From contig RAZE01000004.1 in NCBI GenBank assembly GCA_003611955.1, forward strand, positions 161,657 to 225,656: DNA of 64,000 bases. Direction: 5' to 3'. The position numbers were made by a program, and so were the translations under genes. This DNA is from a bacterium 1XD8-76. Its GTDB lineage: Bacteria > Bacillota > Clostridia > Lachnospirales > Lachnospiraceae. The notes under the pieces are model-generated. The model was given only the letters and a program-made list of their open reading frames with translations. It did no database searches and was not told the origin of the DNA. Numbering within the stretch: position 1 is the first letter of the stretch; the number at the start of each line of letters is the position of its first letter. Positions 35,554 through 46,239 of the stretch are shown here, one piece after another.

Positions 35554-36303
35554 TTATTGGACCGTATAGTTCAACCTTACCGTGATCGACGCTGTCTTAT
35601 CTTTCGCGCTGGTATTAAAAGTACCCCCGTAACTGTAATCCTCCGTGCTGGAATAAGCGCCTGTGATCTGAAATACACCCAGGTTCGCTGTCAGCAATTC
35701 CCCCGTCTGACACCCTGCATTCTGCGCCATGATATCGATCCGCTCTTTCGCGTTCTGCGTCGCCTCCTCGATCAGCTGCAATTTAAGCTCATCCAGCTTC
35801 GTATAGTAGTACTCCGGCGAATCCGAAATGATCTCCACCCCCGAGTCGATCAACTCCGTACATTCATTGGCAATATTCGTGACCTTACCCACATCGCCGG
35901 AGCTTACCGCAAAGGACTGGGTGAGCTCATATCCGTCGTCCTCATAGCCGATGTACTCCCCCTCCTCATTGTAGATATCCCTGGTCATCTCCCGGATGCT
36001 CACCGAGTAAAACGTCATCTCCTCCGCCGATATGCCGTTCTCCTCAAAATATTTTTTCACGACATCCGCATTTTTCTGGATCTCCCTGTAAGCCTCCTTT
36101 GAGGTATCACCGTGCACCGAAAACTGCCCGCGCCACACGGCGAGATCCGACTCAAAATCTACGCTGGCAGAACCGGTGGCGGAAAGTCCTTCGCCCGTCT
36201 TCCCGAGCTTTGCCTCCTTCAAACCGTTTGTACCGATCACCACGCAGATGACCGCGCAGATCCCGGCAATACATGTTATTATAATCGACTTATATTCTTT
36301 CAT
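35554..36303 (-). CDS. SIMPL-domain (DUF541) protein
   Basis: A 249-residue exported or membrane-anchored protein with an N-terminal hydrophobic helix (IIITCIAGICAVICVVIG). The SIMPL domain follows: GEGLSATGSASVDFESDLAVW, then an alpha/beta repeat with a long central helix, ending ASITVRLNYTVQ. SIMPL proteins act in the envelope and often in stress protection; the exact role is unknown. It lies 11 bp after nfnB. Confidence 0.85.
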   Translation of the reverse strand: MKEYKSIIITCIAGICAVICVVIGTNGLKEAKLGKTGEGLSATGSASVDFESDLAVWRGQFSVHGDTSKEAYREIQKNADVVKKYFEENGISAEEMTFYSVSIREMTRDIYNEEGEYIGYEDDGYELTQSFAVSSGDVGKVTNIANECTELIDSGVEIISDSPEYYYTKLDELKLQLIEEATQNAKERIDIMAQNAGCQTGELLTANLGVFQITGAYSSTEDYSYGGTFNTSAKDKTASITVRLNYTVQ

Positions 36304-36314
36304 ATTTTTGCTCC

Positions 36315-37700
36315 TTATCTTCCTGACAGATACTCATGGATTCCCTGTGCCGCACTCTTTCCGGCCCCCATCGCCAGAATGACTGTCGCCGCTCCTGTCA
36401 CGGCATCGCCGCCCGCATAGACACCCTCTTTGGATGTGGCTCCATTCTCTTCGTCCGCCACAATACATTTCCAACGGTTTGTGGCAAGCCCCTCCGTTGT
36501 GGAAGAGATCAGCGGATTCGGAGAAGTACCGAGAGCCATGATCACCGTATCCACATCGATCACATACTCGGAACCCGGAATCACGACAGGCCTTCTTCTG
36601 CCCGACTCGTCGGGCTCACCCAGCTCCATGCGCACACACTTAATACCGCTTACCCAGCCGTTATCATCGGTCAGGATCTCCACCGGGTTCGTCAGCAGAT
36701 GGAAGAGGATGCCTTCCTCCTTTGCGTGGTGCACCTCCTCCACCCTGGCGGGCAGTTCCTCCTCGGAACGGCGGTATACAATATATACTTCCGATCCCAG
36801 CCGCAGAGCCGTTCTCGCCGCGTCCATCGCCACGTTGCCGCCGCCCACCACAGCTACCTTTTTCCCCTTCATGATCGGTGTGTTGGAATCCTCTTTAAAG
36901 GCTTTCATCAGATTGCTTCTTGTCAGGTACTCGTTGGCGGAAAAGACGCCGTTCGCATTCTCCCCGGGAATACCCATAAACTTCGGAAGCCCCGCGCCGG
37001 AACCGATAAATACCGCGTCGAAGCCCTCCTCCTTCATCAGTTCGTCGATCGTGACTGCCTTTCCGATGACCACATCGGTCTCGATCTTTACGCCCAGCGT
37101 CCTGACATTCTCGATCTCCTTCTGCACCACATTCTCCTTGGGAAGCCTGAACTCCGGAATGCCGTAGACAAGTACGCCGCCCGCCTCGTGCAGAGCCTCA
37201 AAGATCGTCACTTCGTAGCCCATCCTGGCGAGATCCCCCGCACAGGTGAGCCCTGCAGGGCCGGAGCCGATCACAGCTATCTTCTTTCCGCGTTTTTCTT
37301 TCGCCCCCTCGGGCACGATACCGTTCTCTCTCGCCCAGTCTGCGGTAAACCGTTCCAGCTTGCCGATGGAGACCGGTTCCCCCTTTATGCCTCTGATACA
37401 TTTCCCCTCGCACTGACTCTCCTGCGGGCAGACACGTCCGCAGACTGCCGGAAGCGCCGAGGATTTGCTGATCACCTGATAGGCCGCCTCGATATCACCG
37501 CCCTTTACCTTCTCGATAAAGCCCGGAATATCGATCGCCACCGGACATCCCTTGATACACTGAGCATTCTTGCAGCCAATGCATCTGGAAGCCTCCTCCA
37601 TCGCTTCTTCCATATTGTAGCCCAGACATACTTCCTCAAAGTTTGTTGCTCTCACTTTCGCGTCCTGCTCTCTCACAGGCACTTTTTTCAATACATCCAT
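36315..37700 (-). CDS. nfnB: NfnB / glutamate-synthase-small-subunit-like FAD oxidoreductase
   Basis: A 461-residue flavoprotein. The N-terminus has Cys clusters (CIGCKNAQCIKGCP, CGRVCPQESQCEGKC) for Fe-S clusters, followed by an FAD-binding GxGxxG (AVIGSGPAGLTCAG) and an NADP-binding site (AVVGGGNVAMDAART), ending ATVILAMGAGKSAAQ. This is the architecture of GltD and NfnB. Since the next gene upstream is an NfnA-like subunit, it is likely half of the electron-bifurcating NADH-dependent ferredoxin:NADP oxidoreductase. No glutamate synthase large subunit is nearby. It lies 22 bp downstream of nfnA. Confidence 0.88.
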   Translation of the reverse strand: MDVLKKVPVREQDAKVRATNFEEVCLGYNMEEAMEEASRCIGCKNAQCIKGCPVAIDIPGFIEKVKGGDIEAAYQVISKSSALPAVCGRVCPQESQCEGKCIRGIKGEPVSIGKLERFTADWARENGIVPEGAKEKRGKKIAVIGSGPAGLTCAGDLARMGYEVTIFEALHEAGGVLVYGIPEFRLPKENVVQKEIENVRTLGVKIETDVVIGKAVTIDELMKEEGFDAVFIGSGAGLPKFMGIPGENANGVFSANEYLTRSNLMKAFKEDSNTPIMKGKKVAVVGGGNVAMDAARTALRLGSEVYIVYRRSEEELPARVEEVHHAKEEGILFHLLTNPVEILTDDNGWVSGIKCVRMELGEPDESGRRRPVVIPGSEYVIDVDTVIMALGTSPNPLISSTTEGLATNRWKCIVADEENGATSKEGVYAGGDAVTGAATVILAMGAGKSAAQGIHEYLSGR

Positions 37701-37722
37701 CTATTATAAACCTTACCTTTCT

Positions 37723-38604
37723 TTATTCATTGCAGTTTCCGCAGCCGCCGTGGTGGGTGTCTCCTTCCTCCAGCCGCAGCATCGCCCTGCCCTCCTCGGT
37801 CTTGTACTGCTGTTGACGCTTCATCGCGTTATCAAAGTCCACCAGATGACCGTCAAATTCCGGACCGTCCACGCAGGCAAACTTCACTTCGCCGCCCACC
37901 AGCACCCGGCAGGCGCCGCACATGCCTGTTCCGTCCACCATGATCGGATTCAGAGAAACCACTGTCGGCAGATTCAGCTCCTTTGTCAGTTTGCAGACAA
38001 ATTTCATCATGATCATCGGCCCGATGGCAATACAGACATCATACTGCTTCCCCTCCTCCACCAGATCCTGAATGACTTTCGTCACCATACCGGATCTGCC
38101 GTAAGAACCGTCGTCCGTCGTGATATAGAGATTTCCGGCAACCGCTTTCATCTCTTCCTCCATGATCAGGATATCCTTCGTCTTCGCCCCGACGATCACA
38201 TCGGCAGCCACTCCCTGTTCCTCAAGCCACTTTACCTGGGGATATACCGGTGCCGTGCCGACACCACCCGCCACAAACAGAATCTTTTTTTTCCGCAGAG
38301 ATTCGATATCCTCCTCACAGAGTTCGGAGGGACGTCCCAGAGGCCCCACAAACTCCCGGAAACAATCACCTTCCGCCAACGCTGTCATCCTTTTTGTCTC
38401 CGCGCCCACGATCTGAAATACGATGGTTACCGTGCCTGCCTCCCTGTCGTAATCGCAGATCGTCAGCGGGATCCGCTCCCCGTCATCATCCATGCGGACA
38501 ATGACAAACTGTCCGGGCAGACAGTTTTTTGCCACCCGCTTTGCGCTCACAACCATCTTGTAGATCGTGTCGTTCAACTGCGCTTTCTTCAAAATTTTAA
38601 ACAT
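37723..38604 (-). CDS. nfnA: NfnA: FAD/[2Fe-2S] subunit of NADH-dependent ferredoxin:NADP oxidoreductase
   Basis: A 293-residue protein of the sulfide dehydrogenase/dihydroorotate-dehydrogenase electron-transfer family. It has an FAD-binding barrel (ERIPLTICDYD), an NAD-binding domain (FVAGGVGTAPVYPQ) and a C-terminal Cys cluster (GTGMCGACRVLVGG ... FACVDGP) for a [2Fe-2S] centre. With NfnB it links NADH, NADPH and ferredoxin in the cytoplasm. The start at 38604 follows AGGAG by four bases; the upstream ATG at 38616 is rejected. It is 28 bp after the zinc-ribbon/TPR gene. Confidence 0.9.
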   Translation of the reverse strand: MFKILKKAQLNDTIYKMVVSAKRVAKNCLPGQFVIVRMDDDGERIPLTICDYDREAGTVTIVFQIVGAETKRMTALAEGDCFREFVGPLGRPSELCEEDIESLRKKKILFVAGGVGTAPVYPQVKWLEEQGVAADVIVGAKTKDILIMEEEMKAVAGNLYITTDDGSYGRSGMVTKVIQDLVEEGKQYDVCIAIGPMIMMKFVCKLTKELNLPTVVSLNPIMVDGTGMCGACRVLVGGEVKFACVDGPEFDGHLVDFDNAMKRQQQYKTEEGRAMLRLEEGDTHHGGCGNCNE

Positions 38605-38632
38605 AATACTCCTCACCTTTCCGTTTCTTTAT

Positions 38633-40069
38633 TTATGATCCCTGCCATAAAAGTTCTGTGCCCAGCGCAAAATTGCTGGTGCGCACGTCATAATGTGTTC
38701 CATACAAAGGCAGGTTGTACATTCCGACCGCATAATAACTGCCCGTCTTCTCCCGACTGCCGTCAGGATTTTCTATGTATTCCGAGAAAATATAGAAATC
38801 TCCCTCATTTTCTATATTGACGCAGCAGGCAAACACATAGATCATTCTCCGGGGATCCTCCGCCGAGACCGTTCCATACAGATCGACAATCCGCCCCGTA
38901 TTCAGCATATAACGCAAAATAACGCTCTGCGCATCCTCCTTTGTGTAGTCCGTGATCGGTTCCAGATGATAATTGCGCACCGTGACCTCACTGGACACCC
39001 CGTTCTCATCGATCGCCGCAAATTTAAAACTGCTGTCGCCCAGCGGCATCGGTAAAAATCCGTTGTATATAGTGCTGAGTCCGTCCGGTTCGCTGCCGTC
39101 CGTCGTATAGTAGATCTGGCAGCCTTCCTCCGCTTCCACATGGATCATCTGCGGCGTGAAAAAGTCACCGCTGTAAGCATCCACCTCCGGCGCAAAAGGC
39201 ATCGACACATCGATCTGATAGGTTGCCTTCGCATAGGGACTCTTAATACCATATTCGTTGATAAACACCGCTGTTATTTCATACTCGCCGGTCTCCAGAA
39301 AGATAGGAGATATGTACTCCTCCGAATATCGGTCGGGATTGCTTCCGTCCATCGTGAAATAGATGTGTCCGTTGGTATTGCTCAGAATCTTCAGGGGAAC
39401 CACCTCATTATAAGCCCCTTCCACATAACTGAATTCCGGCATGTTTGCCATGTACTCGGAATATTTCTCCTGGATCGAGGCTTCCGGACAATTCTGCAGG
39501 AGCGTGTTCACCTGCTCATACTGTTCCTTCTCCGCATAGAATGCGATGATCTTGTCGTACGCCTGCACCAGTTTTTCCCGGGACACCTGCTCATGGCTCA
39601 CAAGCTCATACAGACTCCCTATGTAATCCTGTTCCTCCCCGAGAGCATCGTAGCAGGCAACCATCTCCAGTTTGATCTCCTCAAAGCTCCCTCCGGCATC
39701 TAACGCCCCCTGCAGGCTGACAAGAGCTGTCTCATAATCTCCTTCTTCTATGTAAACCATTGCCGTTTTCATCTGATACTCCGCAGAGCGGAAATAGACG
39801 GTTACCGAAAAATATGCCACAAGGATGATCAATCCCAGTACAAAGATACAGCCGAGACTGAGCACAAACAGATTTTTCTGCTTTTCGTGTTCCCCCTCGG
39901 GTTCTTCCTCCTGTTCATCCGTCAAAGTCTCCACCACGCCGGAGAGCGATTCTGTTATGCTGTTTTCCACCTCAGGTTCGAAATCCGGTACGATCCGCAC
40001 TTCCATGCCGCAGACATCACAATACAGATGACCTTCCGGAATTTCCCTGCCGCACTCAGGGCATATCAT
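38633..40069 (-). CDS. Zinc-ribbon membrane protein with TPR-like and chitobiase-C-like beta domains
   Basis: A 478-residue protein. The N-terminus has a zinc ribbon (CPECGREI ... CDVCGMEV), an acidic linker and one membrane helix (about 68-92, LFVLSLGCIFVLGLIILVAY). A TPR-like helical region with EEGDYETALVSLQGAL follows (100-200). Two repeats resemble the CHB_HEX_C-like domain (GHIYFTMDGSNPDRYSEEY and CQIYYTTDGSEPDGLSTIY), and then a C-terminal domain of unknown type. The TM orientation suggests a cytoplasmic ribbon and external beta domains. Role unknown; it precedes nfnA. Confidence 0.8.
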   Translation of the reverse strand: MICPECGREIPEGHLYCDVCGMEVRIVPDFEPEVENSITESLSGVVETLTDEQEEEPEGEHEKQKNLFVLSLGCIFVLGLIILVAYFSVTVYFRSAEYQMKTAMVYIEEGDYETALVSLQGALDAGGSFEEIKLEMVACYDALGEEQDYIGSLYELVSHEQVSREKLVQAYDKIIAFYAEKEQYEQVNTLLQNCPEASIQEKYSEYMANMPEFSYVEGAYNEVVPLKILSNTNGHIYFTMDGSNPDRYSEEYISPIFLETGEYEITAVFINEYGIKSPYAKATYQIDVSMPFAPEVDAYSGDFFTPQMIHVEAEEGCQIYYTTDGSEPDGLSTIYNGFLPMPLGDSSFKFAAIDENGVSSEVTVRNYHLEPITDYTKEDAQSVILRYMLNTGRIVDLYGTVSAEDPRRMIYVFACCVNIENEGDFYIFSEYIENPDGSREKTGSYYAVGMYNLPLYGTHYDVRTSNFALGTELLWQGS

Positions 40070-40122
40070 GAGATCCTCTCCCTTCTTTTCACTGTGACCA
40101 AATCAGTATAGCATAATTTTAT

Positions 40123-40965
40123 TTATAAGTCTACTGATGCGATGCAGTTGCTCATCAGCATGGCGATCGTCATCGGGCCGACACCGCCCGGGACAGGCGT
40201 GATCGCGCTGCATTTGGGAGCCACTGAGTCAAAATCCACATCTCCACAGAGTTTTCCGTTTTCATTGCGATGAATTCCCACATCGATGACCGCCGCGCCT
40301 TCCTTCACATAATCTGCGGTTATAAATCTCGGTTTTCCGATCGCCACCACGAGAATATCCGCCCGCTTTGTCACTTCCTTCAGATCCTTCGTCCTGGAAT
40401 GACAGACCGTCACCGTCCCGTTTTCAGCCAGAAGAAGCAGAGCCACAGGTTTTCCTACTATGTTGCTGCGCCCGATCACCACACACTCTTTCCCGGCGAT
40501 GGCAATGCCGCTTCGCTTCAAAAGCTCGATGATGCCTGCAGGCGTACAGGAGACAAATCCCTTTTGTCCCGTGCAGAGAGCGCCGGCGCTCATGGGGTGG
40601 AAGCCATCCACATCTTTCTTCACATCGATCGCCCGGATCACCTTGTTCTCGTCGATCTGCCCCGGAAGAGGCAGTTGCACCAGAATGCCATTTACCGCCG
40701 GATCGGCATTCAATTTCCCGATCAGTTCCAAAAGCTGTTCCTCGCCGGTATCCTCCGGCAGTTCGTAAGATAAGGATCGTATACCGCACGCCTCGCAGGC
40801 CCGCTTTTTGTTCCGGACATAGACGCCGGAAGCCGGATCGTTCCCTACCTGCACTACAGCCAGTGTGATCTCTATCCCCTTTTCTCTGTATTCCTCCGCT
40901 TTCATGCGGCACTCTTCCTTGATCTGTCCCGAAATCGCCTTGCCGTCGATCAACTGATAACTCAT
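40123..40965 (-). CDS. folD: Bifunctional methylene-THF dehydrogenase/methenyl-THF cyclohydrolase
   Basis: A 280-residue enzyme converting 5,10-methylene-THF to 10-formyl-THF. Signature parts: VQVGNDPASGVYVRNKKRACE with the catalytic Tyr/Lys, GILVQLPLPGQID, DVDGFHP, the Rossmann core VVIGRSNIVGKPVALLLL, and TPVPGGVGPMTIAMLMSN at the end. The start at 40965 follows AGGGAG; upstream ATGs are ignored. It lies 31 bp after fhs, the enzyme of the neighbouring step. Confidence 0.97.
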   Translation of the reverse strand: MSYQLIDGKAISGQIKEECRMKAEEYREKGIEITLAVVQVGNDPASGVYVRNKKRACEACGIRSLSYELPEDTGEEQLLELIGKLNADPAVNGILVQLPLPGQIDENKVIRAIDVKKDVDGFHPMSAGALCTGQKGFVSCTPAGIIELLKRSGIAIAGKECVVIGRSNIVGKPVALLLLAENGTVTVCHSRTKDLKEVTKRADILVVAIGKPRFITADYVKEGAAVIDVGIHRNENGKLCGDVDFDSVAPKCSAITPVPGGVGPMTIAMLMSNCIASVDL

Positions 40966-40996
40966 ACTTTTTCTCTCCCTATATACTCTCTTCTCT

Positions 40997-42664
40997 TTAA
41001 AACAGTCCCGTAATCTTACCTTCCTCGTCCACATCGATCCGGAAAGCCGCGGGCATTTTCGGCAGGCCCGGCATCGTCATGACCGCCCCGGTCAACACCA
41101 CGACAAACCCCGCTCCCGCAGACACATAGACCTCCCGGATGGTCACGGTAAAGCCATCCGGCCGGCCGAGAAGAGCCGCGTCATCCGACAGCGAATACTG
41201 CGTCTTCGCCATACATACCGGCAGATCTCCGAACCCCAGTTTTTCCAGCTGGGCGATCTGTTTCGCAGCGGATGCCGCGTAGGAAACCCCGGCCGCTCCG
41301 TAAATCTCTTTCGCCACAGTTTCTATTTTTTCCCGCAGAGGCAGTTTTCTCTCATATAAAACATGGAAACGACTTTCCTTCTCCAGCGCGGCAAGCACTT
41401 TCTTCGCCAGAGAAAGACCACCCTCTCCTCCTTTTTCCCACACTTCGGAGAGCGCAAACTCGCAGTCTCTCTCCAGGCAGAATCTTTCCACATAGGACAG
41501 TTCCTTTTCCGTATCGGTCAGAAATCTGTTCAGGGTGACCACCACCGGCACACCGTATTTCTGCAGGTTTTCGATATGTTTTTCCAGATTGACGATACCG
41601 GCTTTCAGTGCCTCCAGATTCTCTTCGCTCAGATCCTCCTTCTTGACACCGCCGTTGTATTTTAACGCCCGAACCGTCGCCACCAGTACCACCGCGTCCG
41701 GTTTTAATCCCGCCGCCCGGCACTTGATATCAAAGAATTTCTCTGCCCCCAGGTCTGCCCCAAAGCCGGCCTCCGTGATGCAGTAGTCCGCCATTTTTAG
41801 CGCCGTTCTTGTGGCGCGGACGGAGTTACACCCGTGGGCGATATTGGCAAACGGCCCGCCGTGCACCAGCGCCGGCGTATGCTCCAGCGTCTGAATCAGA
41901 TTCGGCTTTATCGCATCTTTCAACAACGCCGCCATGGAACCCACCGCCTGCAGATCGTTTGCTGTAACCGGTTGTCCCTCCAGATCGTAGGCGACTACGA
42001 TCTTTCCAAGCCGTTTCTTCAGATCCTCCATATTCTCCGCCAGGCAGAGCACCGCCATGATCTCGGAGGCCACCGTGATCACAAAATGGTCCTCCCTCAC
42101 AAAGCCGTCCGCCCTGCTTCCAAGACCGACCACCACATTTCGTAGTACCCTGTCATTCATATCCAGACATCTCTTCCAGACAATGTTCCTCGTATCGATC
42201 TGTAGCGCGTTCCCCTGTTGGATATGATTGTCCAGCAGCGCTGCCAGCAGATTGTTGGCTGAAGTGATCGCATGAAAATCCCCGGTAAAATGCAGATTCA
42301 GATCTTCCATCGGCACCACCTGAGCCATGCCGCCTCCCGCTGCGCCGCCCTTGATGCCAAAACAGGGGCCCAGAGAGGGTTCCCGCAGAGCGATCACCGC
42401 ATTTTTTTTAAGCTTCCCGAAGGCCTCCCCCAGCCCTACCGTAGTGGTCGTCTTTCCCTCCCCCGCCGGCGTGGGATTGATGGCCGTCACCAAAATCAGT
42501 TTTCCGTCTTCTCTGCTCTGCAGGGAGCGGATGTACTCCTCCGACAGTTTGGCTTTATATTTTCCGTACAGCTCCAGCTCTTCTGCAGGAATCCCACATC
42601 TCTCCGCCACCTTTTCAATGGGCTCCAAAACCGCTTCCTGTGCAATTTCAATATCTGTTTTCAT
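40997..42664 (-). CDS. fhs: Formate--tetrahydrofolate ligase
   Basis: A 555-residue enzyme making 10-formyl-THF from formate, THF and ATP. The nucleotide loop [14 protein letters not shown] is near residue 66, followed by [26 protein letters not shown] and [17 protein letters not shown]. The length is typical. With folD next, this pair feeds one-carbon units to biosynthesis and may serve acetogenic formate use. No other Wood-Ljungdahl genes are in the window. Confidence 0.98.
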   Translation of the reverse strand: MKTDIEIAQEAVLEPIEKVAERCGIPAEELELYGKYKAKLSEEYIRSLQSREDGKLILVTAINPTPAGEGKTTTTVGLGEAFGKLKKNAVIALREPSLGPCFGIKGGAAGGGMAQVVPMEDLNLHFTGDFHAITSANNLLAALLDNHIQQGNALQIDTRNIVWKRCLDMNDRVLRNVVVGLGSRADGFVREDHFVITVASEIMAVLCLAENMEDLKKRLGKIVVAYDLEGQPVTANDLQAVGSMAALLKDAIKPNLIQTLEHTPALVHGGPFANIAHGCNSVRATRTALKMADYCITEAGFGADLGAEKFFDIKCRAAGLKPDAVVLVATVRALKYNGGVKKEDLSEENLEALKAGIVNLEKHIENLQKYGVPVVVTLNRFLTDTEKELSYVERFCLERDCEFALSEVWEKGGEGGLSLAKKVLAALEKESRFHVLYERKLPLREKIETVAKEIYGAAGVSYAASAAKQIAQLEKLGFGDLPVCMAKTQYSLSDDAALLGRPDGFTVTIREVYVSAGAGFVVVLTGAVMTMPGLPKMPAAFRIDVDEEGKITGLF

Positions 42665-42684
42665 TCTGACCTCCCGCTTTTTTT

Positions 42685-45486
42685 CTACATGGACTCTTCC
42701 ACAAAACTCTCAAACTGTTCCGGGCTCATCAATACCTTTCTGGGTTTCGTCCCTTCCTCCTCACCGACCACGCCTGCCTCGCAGAGCTGGTCCATGATCC
42801 GTGCCGCCCGGTTGAATCCGATCTTAAACACTCTCTGCAACATGCCGATGGAAGCTTTATCCTTCTCGATGATAAACTTTCCGGCTTCCACAAAATATTC
42901 GTCAAAGGCGGAAGCAGAATCCGCCTGCGCGCTTCCCGCTCCCGCGGATACCGTTTTCATCTGCTGCTCAATATCGGGGCTGTACTGTGTGATGATATTC
43001 TGTGCCTTCAAGAATTCCACCACATCCTGCACTTCGTCATCGGAGACGAAGGCTCCCTGGATCCTGGCGGGCTTCGGATACCCCTGGGGATAAAACAGCA
43101 TATCTCCCTTTCCGAGCAGTTTTTCCGCACCCACCATGTCCAGGATCGTCCTGGAATCCACGCCGCTGGAGACCGCAAAAGCGATCCGGCTGGGCATATT
43201 CGCCTTGATCAGTCCCGTGATAACATCCACGGAAGGACGCTGGGTCGCGATGATCAGATGGATCCCGGCCGCCCTGGCCAGCTGTGCCAGACGACAGATG
43301 GACTCTTCCACTTCCCCCGGCGCCACCATCATCAGGTCCGCCAGCTCATCCACAATGATCACGATCTGCGGCATTTTGGCGATCGCGTCGGGCGCACCCT
43401 TTTTCTGCATCTGTTCAGCCTTCTGGTTATAGCCTTTCAGATCGCGCACTCCCTGTTCCGCAAACTTATTATATCTCTCCGTCATTTCCGCCACGCCCCA
43501 GTGCAGAGCCCCCGCCGCCTTTTTCGGATCAGTCACCACCGGCAGCAACAGATGGGGGATCCCGTTGTAGACGCTGAGTTCCACCACCTTCGGATCGATC
43601 ATGATCAACTTCACGTCCTCCGGATGAGCTTTATATAAAATGCTCATAATGATTGTATTGATACAGACCGATTTGCCGGAACCGGTAGCCCCGGCGATCA
43701 GCATATGGGGCATTTTGGCGATATCCGTCACCACCACCTTGCCGCCGATGTCTTTCCCCACCGCGAAGGCCAGCCTGGAATCAAACTTCTGATATTCCGG
43801 CGATTCGATCAGATCTCGGAATGCCACCGCGGAATTTTCCTTGTTCGGCACTTCGATACCTACCGCCGCCTTCCCCGGGATCGGCGCCTCGATACGGATA
43901 TCCGTGGCCGCCAGATTCAGTTTGATATCATCCGCCAGTCCCACGATCTTGCTGACTTTCACACCCTGTTCCGGCTGCATTTCATACCGGGTCACGGTGG
44001 GCCCCTGGCTGATCTCCGTGACGGTCACCTTCACCCCGAAATTTTCCAGCGTCTGCTGTAAATGAAACGCCGTGTCCTTCAACTCCTTGTTGTTGTCGCC
44101 TCTGCCAGTATTTTTCCCTTTCCGCAGCAGAGTGACCGGCGGTAATGTATAATCTTTCGTCCGTCCCTTTTCTTTCAAATGAGCGAAGGAATCCTTCTCT
44201 CCCGCCGTCTCCCGCGAAACGCTCTGCTCTTCCATCAGTGCAGACCTCCCCGGGGAAGCCTCCGTGATCGGCTCCGGTATCTCCGCCAGGTCTTTTTCGG
44301 GCTCCGCAATGCGGATCCTCTCCTGACGGGGCGCCTGCTTTTGCGGGATGACCTCGCTCTCCTCAAAATCCGGCCAGGAAATCTCCTGCACCTCATCAAC
44401 CTCCGCCTCTTTCCGGTAGATGGGGCGCTCCGGTTTCTCCTCTTGGACGGGTTCCTCCGGCACAATATCCTGCACTCGGATCTCGTGCATCTCGTTCCGG
44501 TTTTCCACAGCGCGCTCCCTTGCGGTGAGCGTAGTGTCGAGCATCACCCCTCTACTTTTTTTATTCATGCGCAGTATCTTTTCGTCTTCCTTTTTTTCCT
44601 GTTCGAGCTGTCTCTCTCTGGCTCTCTCCTCCTGCTGTATCTGCCGTCTTCTCGCCCTTTCCTCCTGCTCTTTTTGCCTCTTCTGATTTCGTTCTTCCAG
44701 CTGAACCTGCCGCCTTCGATCCCGTTCCTCCTGTTCCTGCCTGCGCTGCCGCATCCGCTCTCTCTTCTCCTCGCGGATCCTCTCGCGCCGATCGGCCGCG
44801 CTCTCATCCTCCTCGTACTCCTCCTCATATCTCGCTTCCCTGGACCGCATACGCTCCGCCAGCACCTTACTGCTCTTTTTCGCGCCGCTTATCACGGAGC
44901 GCTCCGTCAATATCACCGCACAGATGAGCCCCAGCACAAGGATCAACAGCACCGTCCCCAGCATGGCGAGATAGTGATAGGACAGATAGGCGAGAGAACC
45001 GGCCAGGCATCCGCCGCCGTTATGGTTTTCTGCCGCCGCCTTATAGATCTCGACAAAACTGTAGCTCTCCATCTCCCCAAGACGCCCGGCAAACAGCTCG
45101 CAGATCATCGATATCAGCACATACAAAAGTACTCCCGAGACCAGCTTACGAATCGCTGCGAAGCTCCCCTGGTTGCTTATGTAAAACAATACCACCACAA
45201 AGATGAGAAGCGGCGTAATATATGCGGTGAGGCCGAAAATGCCGAACTGCACACTCTTCAAAAAGCCTCCGACGCTCCCCATGATCCCGAAATTGCATAA
45301 AAACAGAAACACACAAAAAGCAAACAGGACAATAAGCCCGATCTCCTGCGTCAGCCTGCTGTTAAAAGCCTCTTCTTTCACTGTTTTTCTTTTGTTTGCC
45401 GTCTGTCTGCCTCTGCTGTTGCTTCTATTGTTGGAAGAACCGGAACGGCTCCCCTGTCTTTTCCCTCTATTACCGGATGCTGCCAT
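42685..45486 (-). CDS. ftsK: DNA translocase FtsK/SpoIIIE
   Basis: A 933-residue septal DNA pump. The N-terminus is basic and followed by about four membrane helices (residues 50-200). A long Arg/Glu/Gln-rich linker (about 225-310) comes next. The RecA-like motor has Walker [13 protein letters not shown] and Walker [13 protein letters not shown]. The C-terminal gamma winged helix ends [21 protein letters not shown]. It moves chromosomes through the division or sporulation septum; FtsK and SpoIIIE are not separable by eye. The start at 45486 follows AAAGGA; an upstream ATG at 45582 is rejected. The linker is repeat-like and may vary between strains. Confidence 0.96.
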   Translation of the reverse strand: MAASGNRGKRQGSRSGSSNNRSNSRGRQTANKRKTVKEEAFNSRLTQEIGLIVLFAFCVFLFLCNFGIMGSVGGFLKSVQFGIFGLTAYITPLLIFVVVLFYISNQGSFAAIRKLVSGVLLYVLISMICELFAGRLGEMESYSFVEIYKAAAENHNGGGCLAGSLAYLSYHYLAMLGTVLLILVLGLICAVILTERSVISGAKKSSKVLAERMRSREARYEEEYEEDESAADRRERIREEKRERMRQRRQEQEERDRRRQVQLEERNQKRQKEQEERARRRQIQQEERARERQLEQEKKEDEKILRMNKKSRGVMLDTTLTARERAVENRNEMHEIRVQDIVPEEPVQEEKPERPIYRKEAEVDEVQEISWPDFEESEVIPQKQAPRQERIRIAEPEKDLAEIPEPITEASPGRSALMEEQSVSRETAGEKDSFAHLKEKGRTKDYTLPPVTLLRKGKNTGRGDNNKELKDTAFHLQQTLENFGVKVTVTEISQGPTVTRYEMQPEQGVKVSKIVGLADDIKLNLAATDIRIEAPIPGKAAVGIEVPNKENSAVAFRDLIESPEYQKFDSRLAFAVGKDIGGKVVVTDIAKMPHMLIAGATGSGKSVCINTIIMSILYKAHPEDVKLIMIDPKVVELSVYNGIPHLLLPVVTDPKKAAGALHWGVAEMTERYNKFAEQGVRDLKGYNQKAEQMQKKGAPDAIAKMPQIVIIVDELADLMMVAPGEVEESICRLAQLARAAGIHLIIATQRPSVDVITGLIKANMPSRIAFAVSSGVDSRTILDMVGAEKLLGKGDMLFYPQGYPKPARIQGAFVSDDEVQDVVEFLKAQNIITQYSPDIEQQMKTVSAGAGSAQADSASAFDEYFVEAGKFIIEKDKASIGMLQRVFKIGFNRAARIMDQLCEAGVVGEEEGTKPRKVLMSPEQFESFVEESM

Positions 45487-45670
45487 ATTTTTCCTTTTCT
45501 CTGCACCAAAAAATTTTGCAGACAGACCGCGCCTGCCTGCGAAATTTAGTCTACCACAAAAAATGAAATTTGTCATCTGCATTTATTTATGAAGCTCTCG
45601 TGGAAAAATTCACCTGTCTGTGATATGATTTTGCTAAAACGATAAACTCTCAAAAAGACTGGAAAAAGAA

Positions 45671-46219
45671 ATGATATACTATCTGTTTAAATTTGCGAAT
45701 ATCCTCCTGATCCTGCTCCCTCTCTACCTGTTTCTTCGCAGGCCCTGGAGACGGGAACGGAAAAGAGAGTGCGCTCTCTGCCTGTTTGTCCTGTTTATGT
45801 CGGGGCTGCTTATCCTTGTCCTGGAAGGAAACTGGCAGAGGCCCTCTCTGATGATCGAAAGTGCCGGAGCGCGGCTCTCCACAGGCTATGCCGTCAATCT
45901 GGTCCCTTTTCGCAGTATCCGCAGCTTCTTTAGCCACTTTCATTTTTCTGTTTTCCTGGTGAATATTGTGGGAAATATTGTGATGTTTTTTCCCTGGGGA
46001 TTCGGACTGCCCCTTCTGTGGAAAAAGAGGCAGTCCGTTCTCTCCTCGCTCCTGTCCTGTGCCCTGCTTCCCATCTTTATCGAGACAGCGCAGCTATTTA
46101 TCGAAAGGAGCGTAGATATAGACGATCTGATCCTGAATTTTACCGGCGGAATGATCGGCGCCGCCGGATATTTCCTTGTCCGGAAAAGGACACCGGACAT
46201 CGAAAAACTGGCGCATTGA
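45671..46219 (+). CDS. VanZ-family membrane protein
   Basis: A 182-residue protein with four to five membrane helices. The VanZ signature is near the C-terminus: PIFIETAQLFIERSVDIDDLI followed within a few residues by FTGGMIG. VanZ-like proteins affect envelope properties and glycopeptide sensitivity in some Firmicutes. It is the only plus-strand gene between ftsK and the ABC exporter, and is divergent from ftsK. Confidence 0.88.
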   Translation: MIYYLFKFANILLILLPLYLFLRRPWRRERKRECALCLFVLFMSGLLILVLEGNWQRPSLMIESAGARLSTGYAVNLVPFRSIRSFFSHFHFSVFLVNIVGNIVMFFPWGFGLPLLWKKRQSVLSSLLSCALLPIFIETAQLFIERSVDIDDLILNFTGGMIGAAGYFLVRKRTPDIEKLAH

Positions 46220-46239
46220 CGGCCAGCCGTTTCCCGCCG

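Noticed and set aside
36315..37700. Glutamate synthase small subunit as the main call
   Set aside because: The same fold serves both; without a large subunit and with an NfnA-type gene next to it, NfnB is the better reading.
36336..37709. 457-codon plus-strand frame over the nfnB region
   Set aside because: It is antisense to nfnB, which has clear motifs. Its composition (Arg/His/Leu-rich) is that of a shadow frame, and it has no ribosome site.
37750..38820. 356-codon plus-strand frame
   Set aside because: Antisense to nfnA and the neighbouring gene; His/Arg-rich without any motif.
44179..45300. 373-codon plus-strand frame antisense to ftsK
   Set aside because: The Leu/Arg/Pro bias comes from the Glu/Arg-rich linker of FtsK read in reverse.
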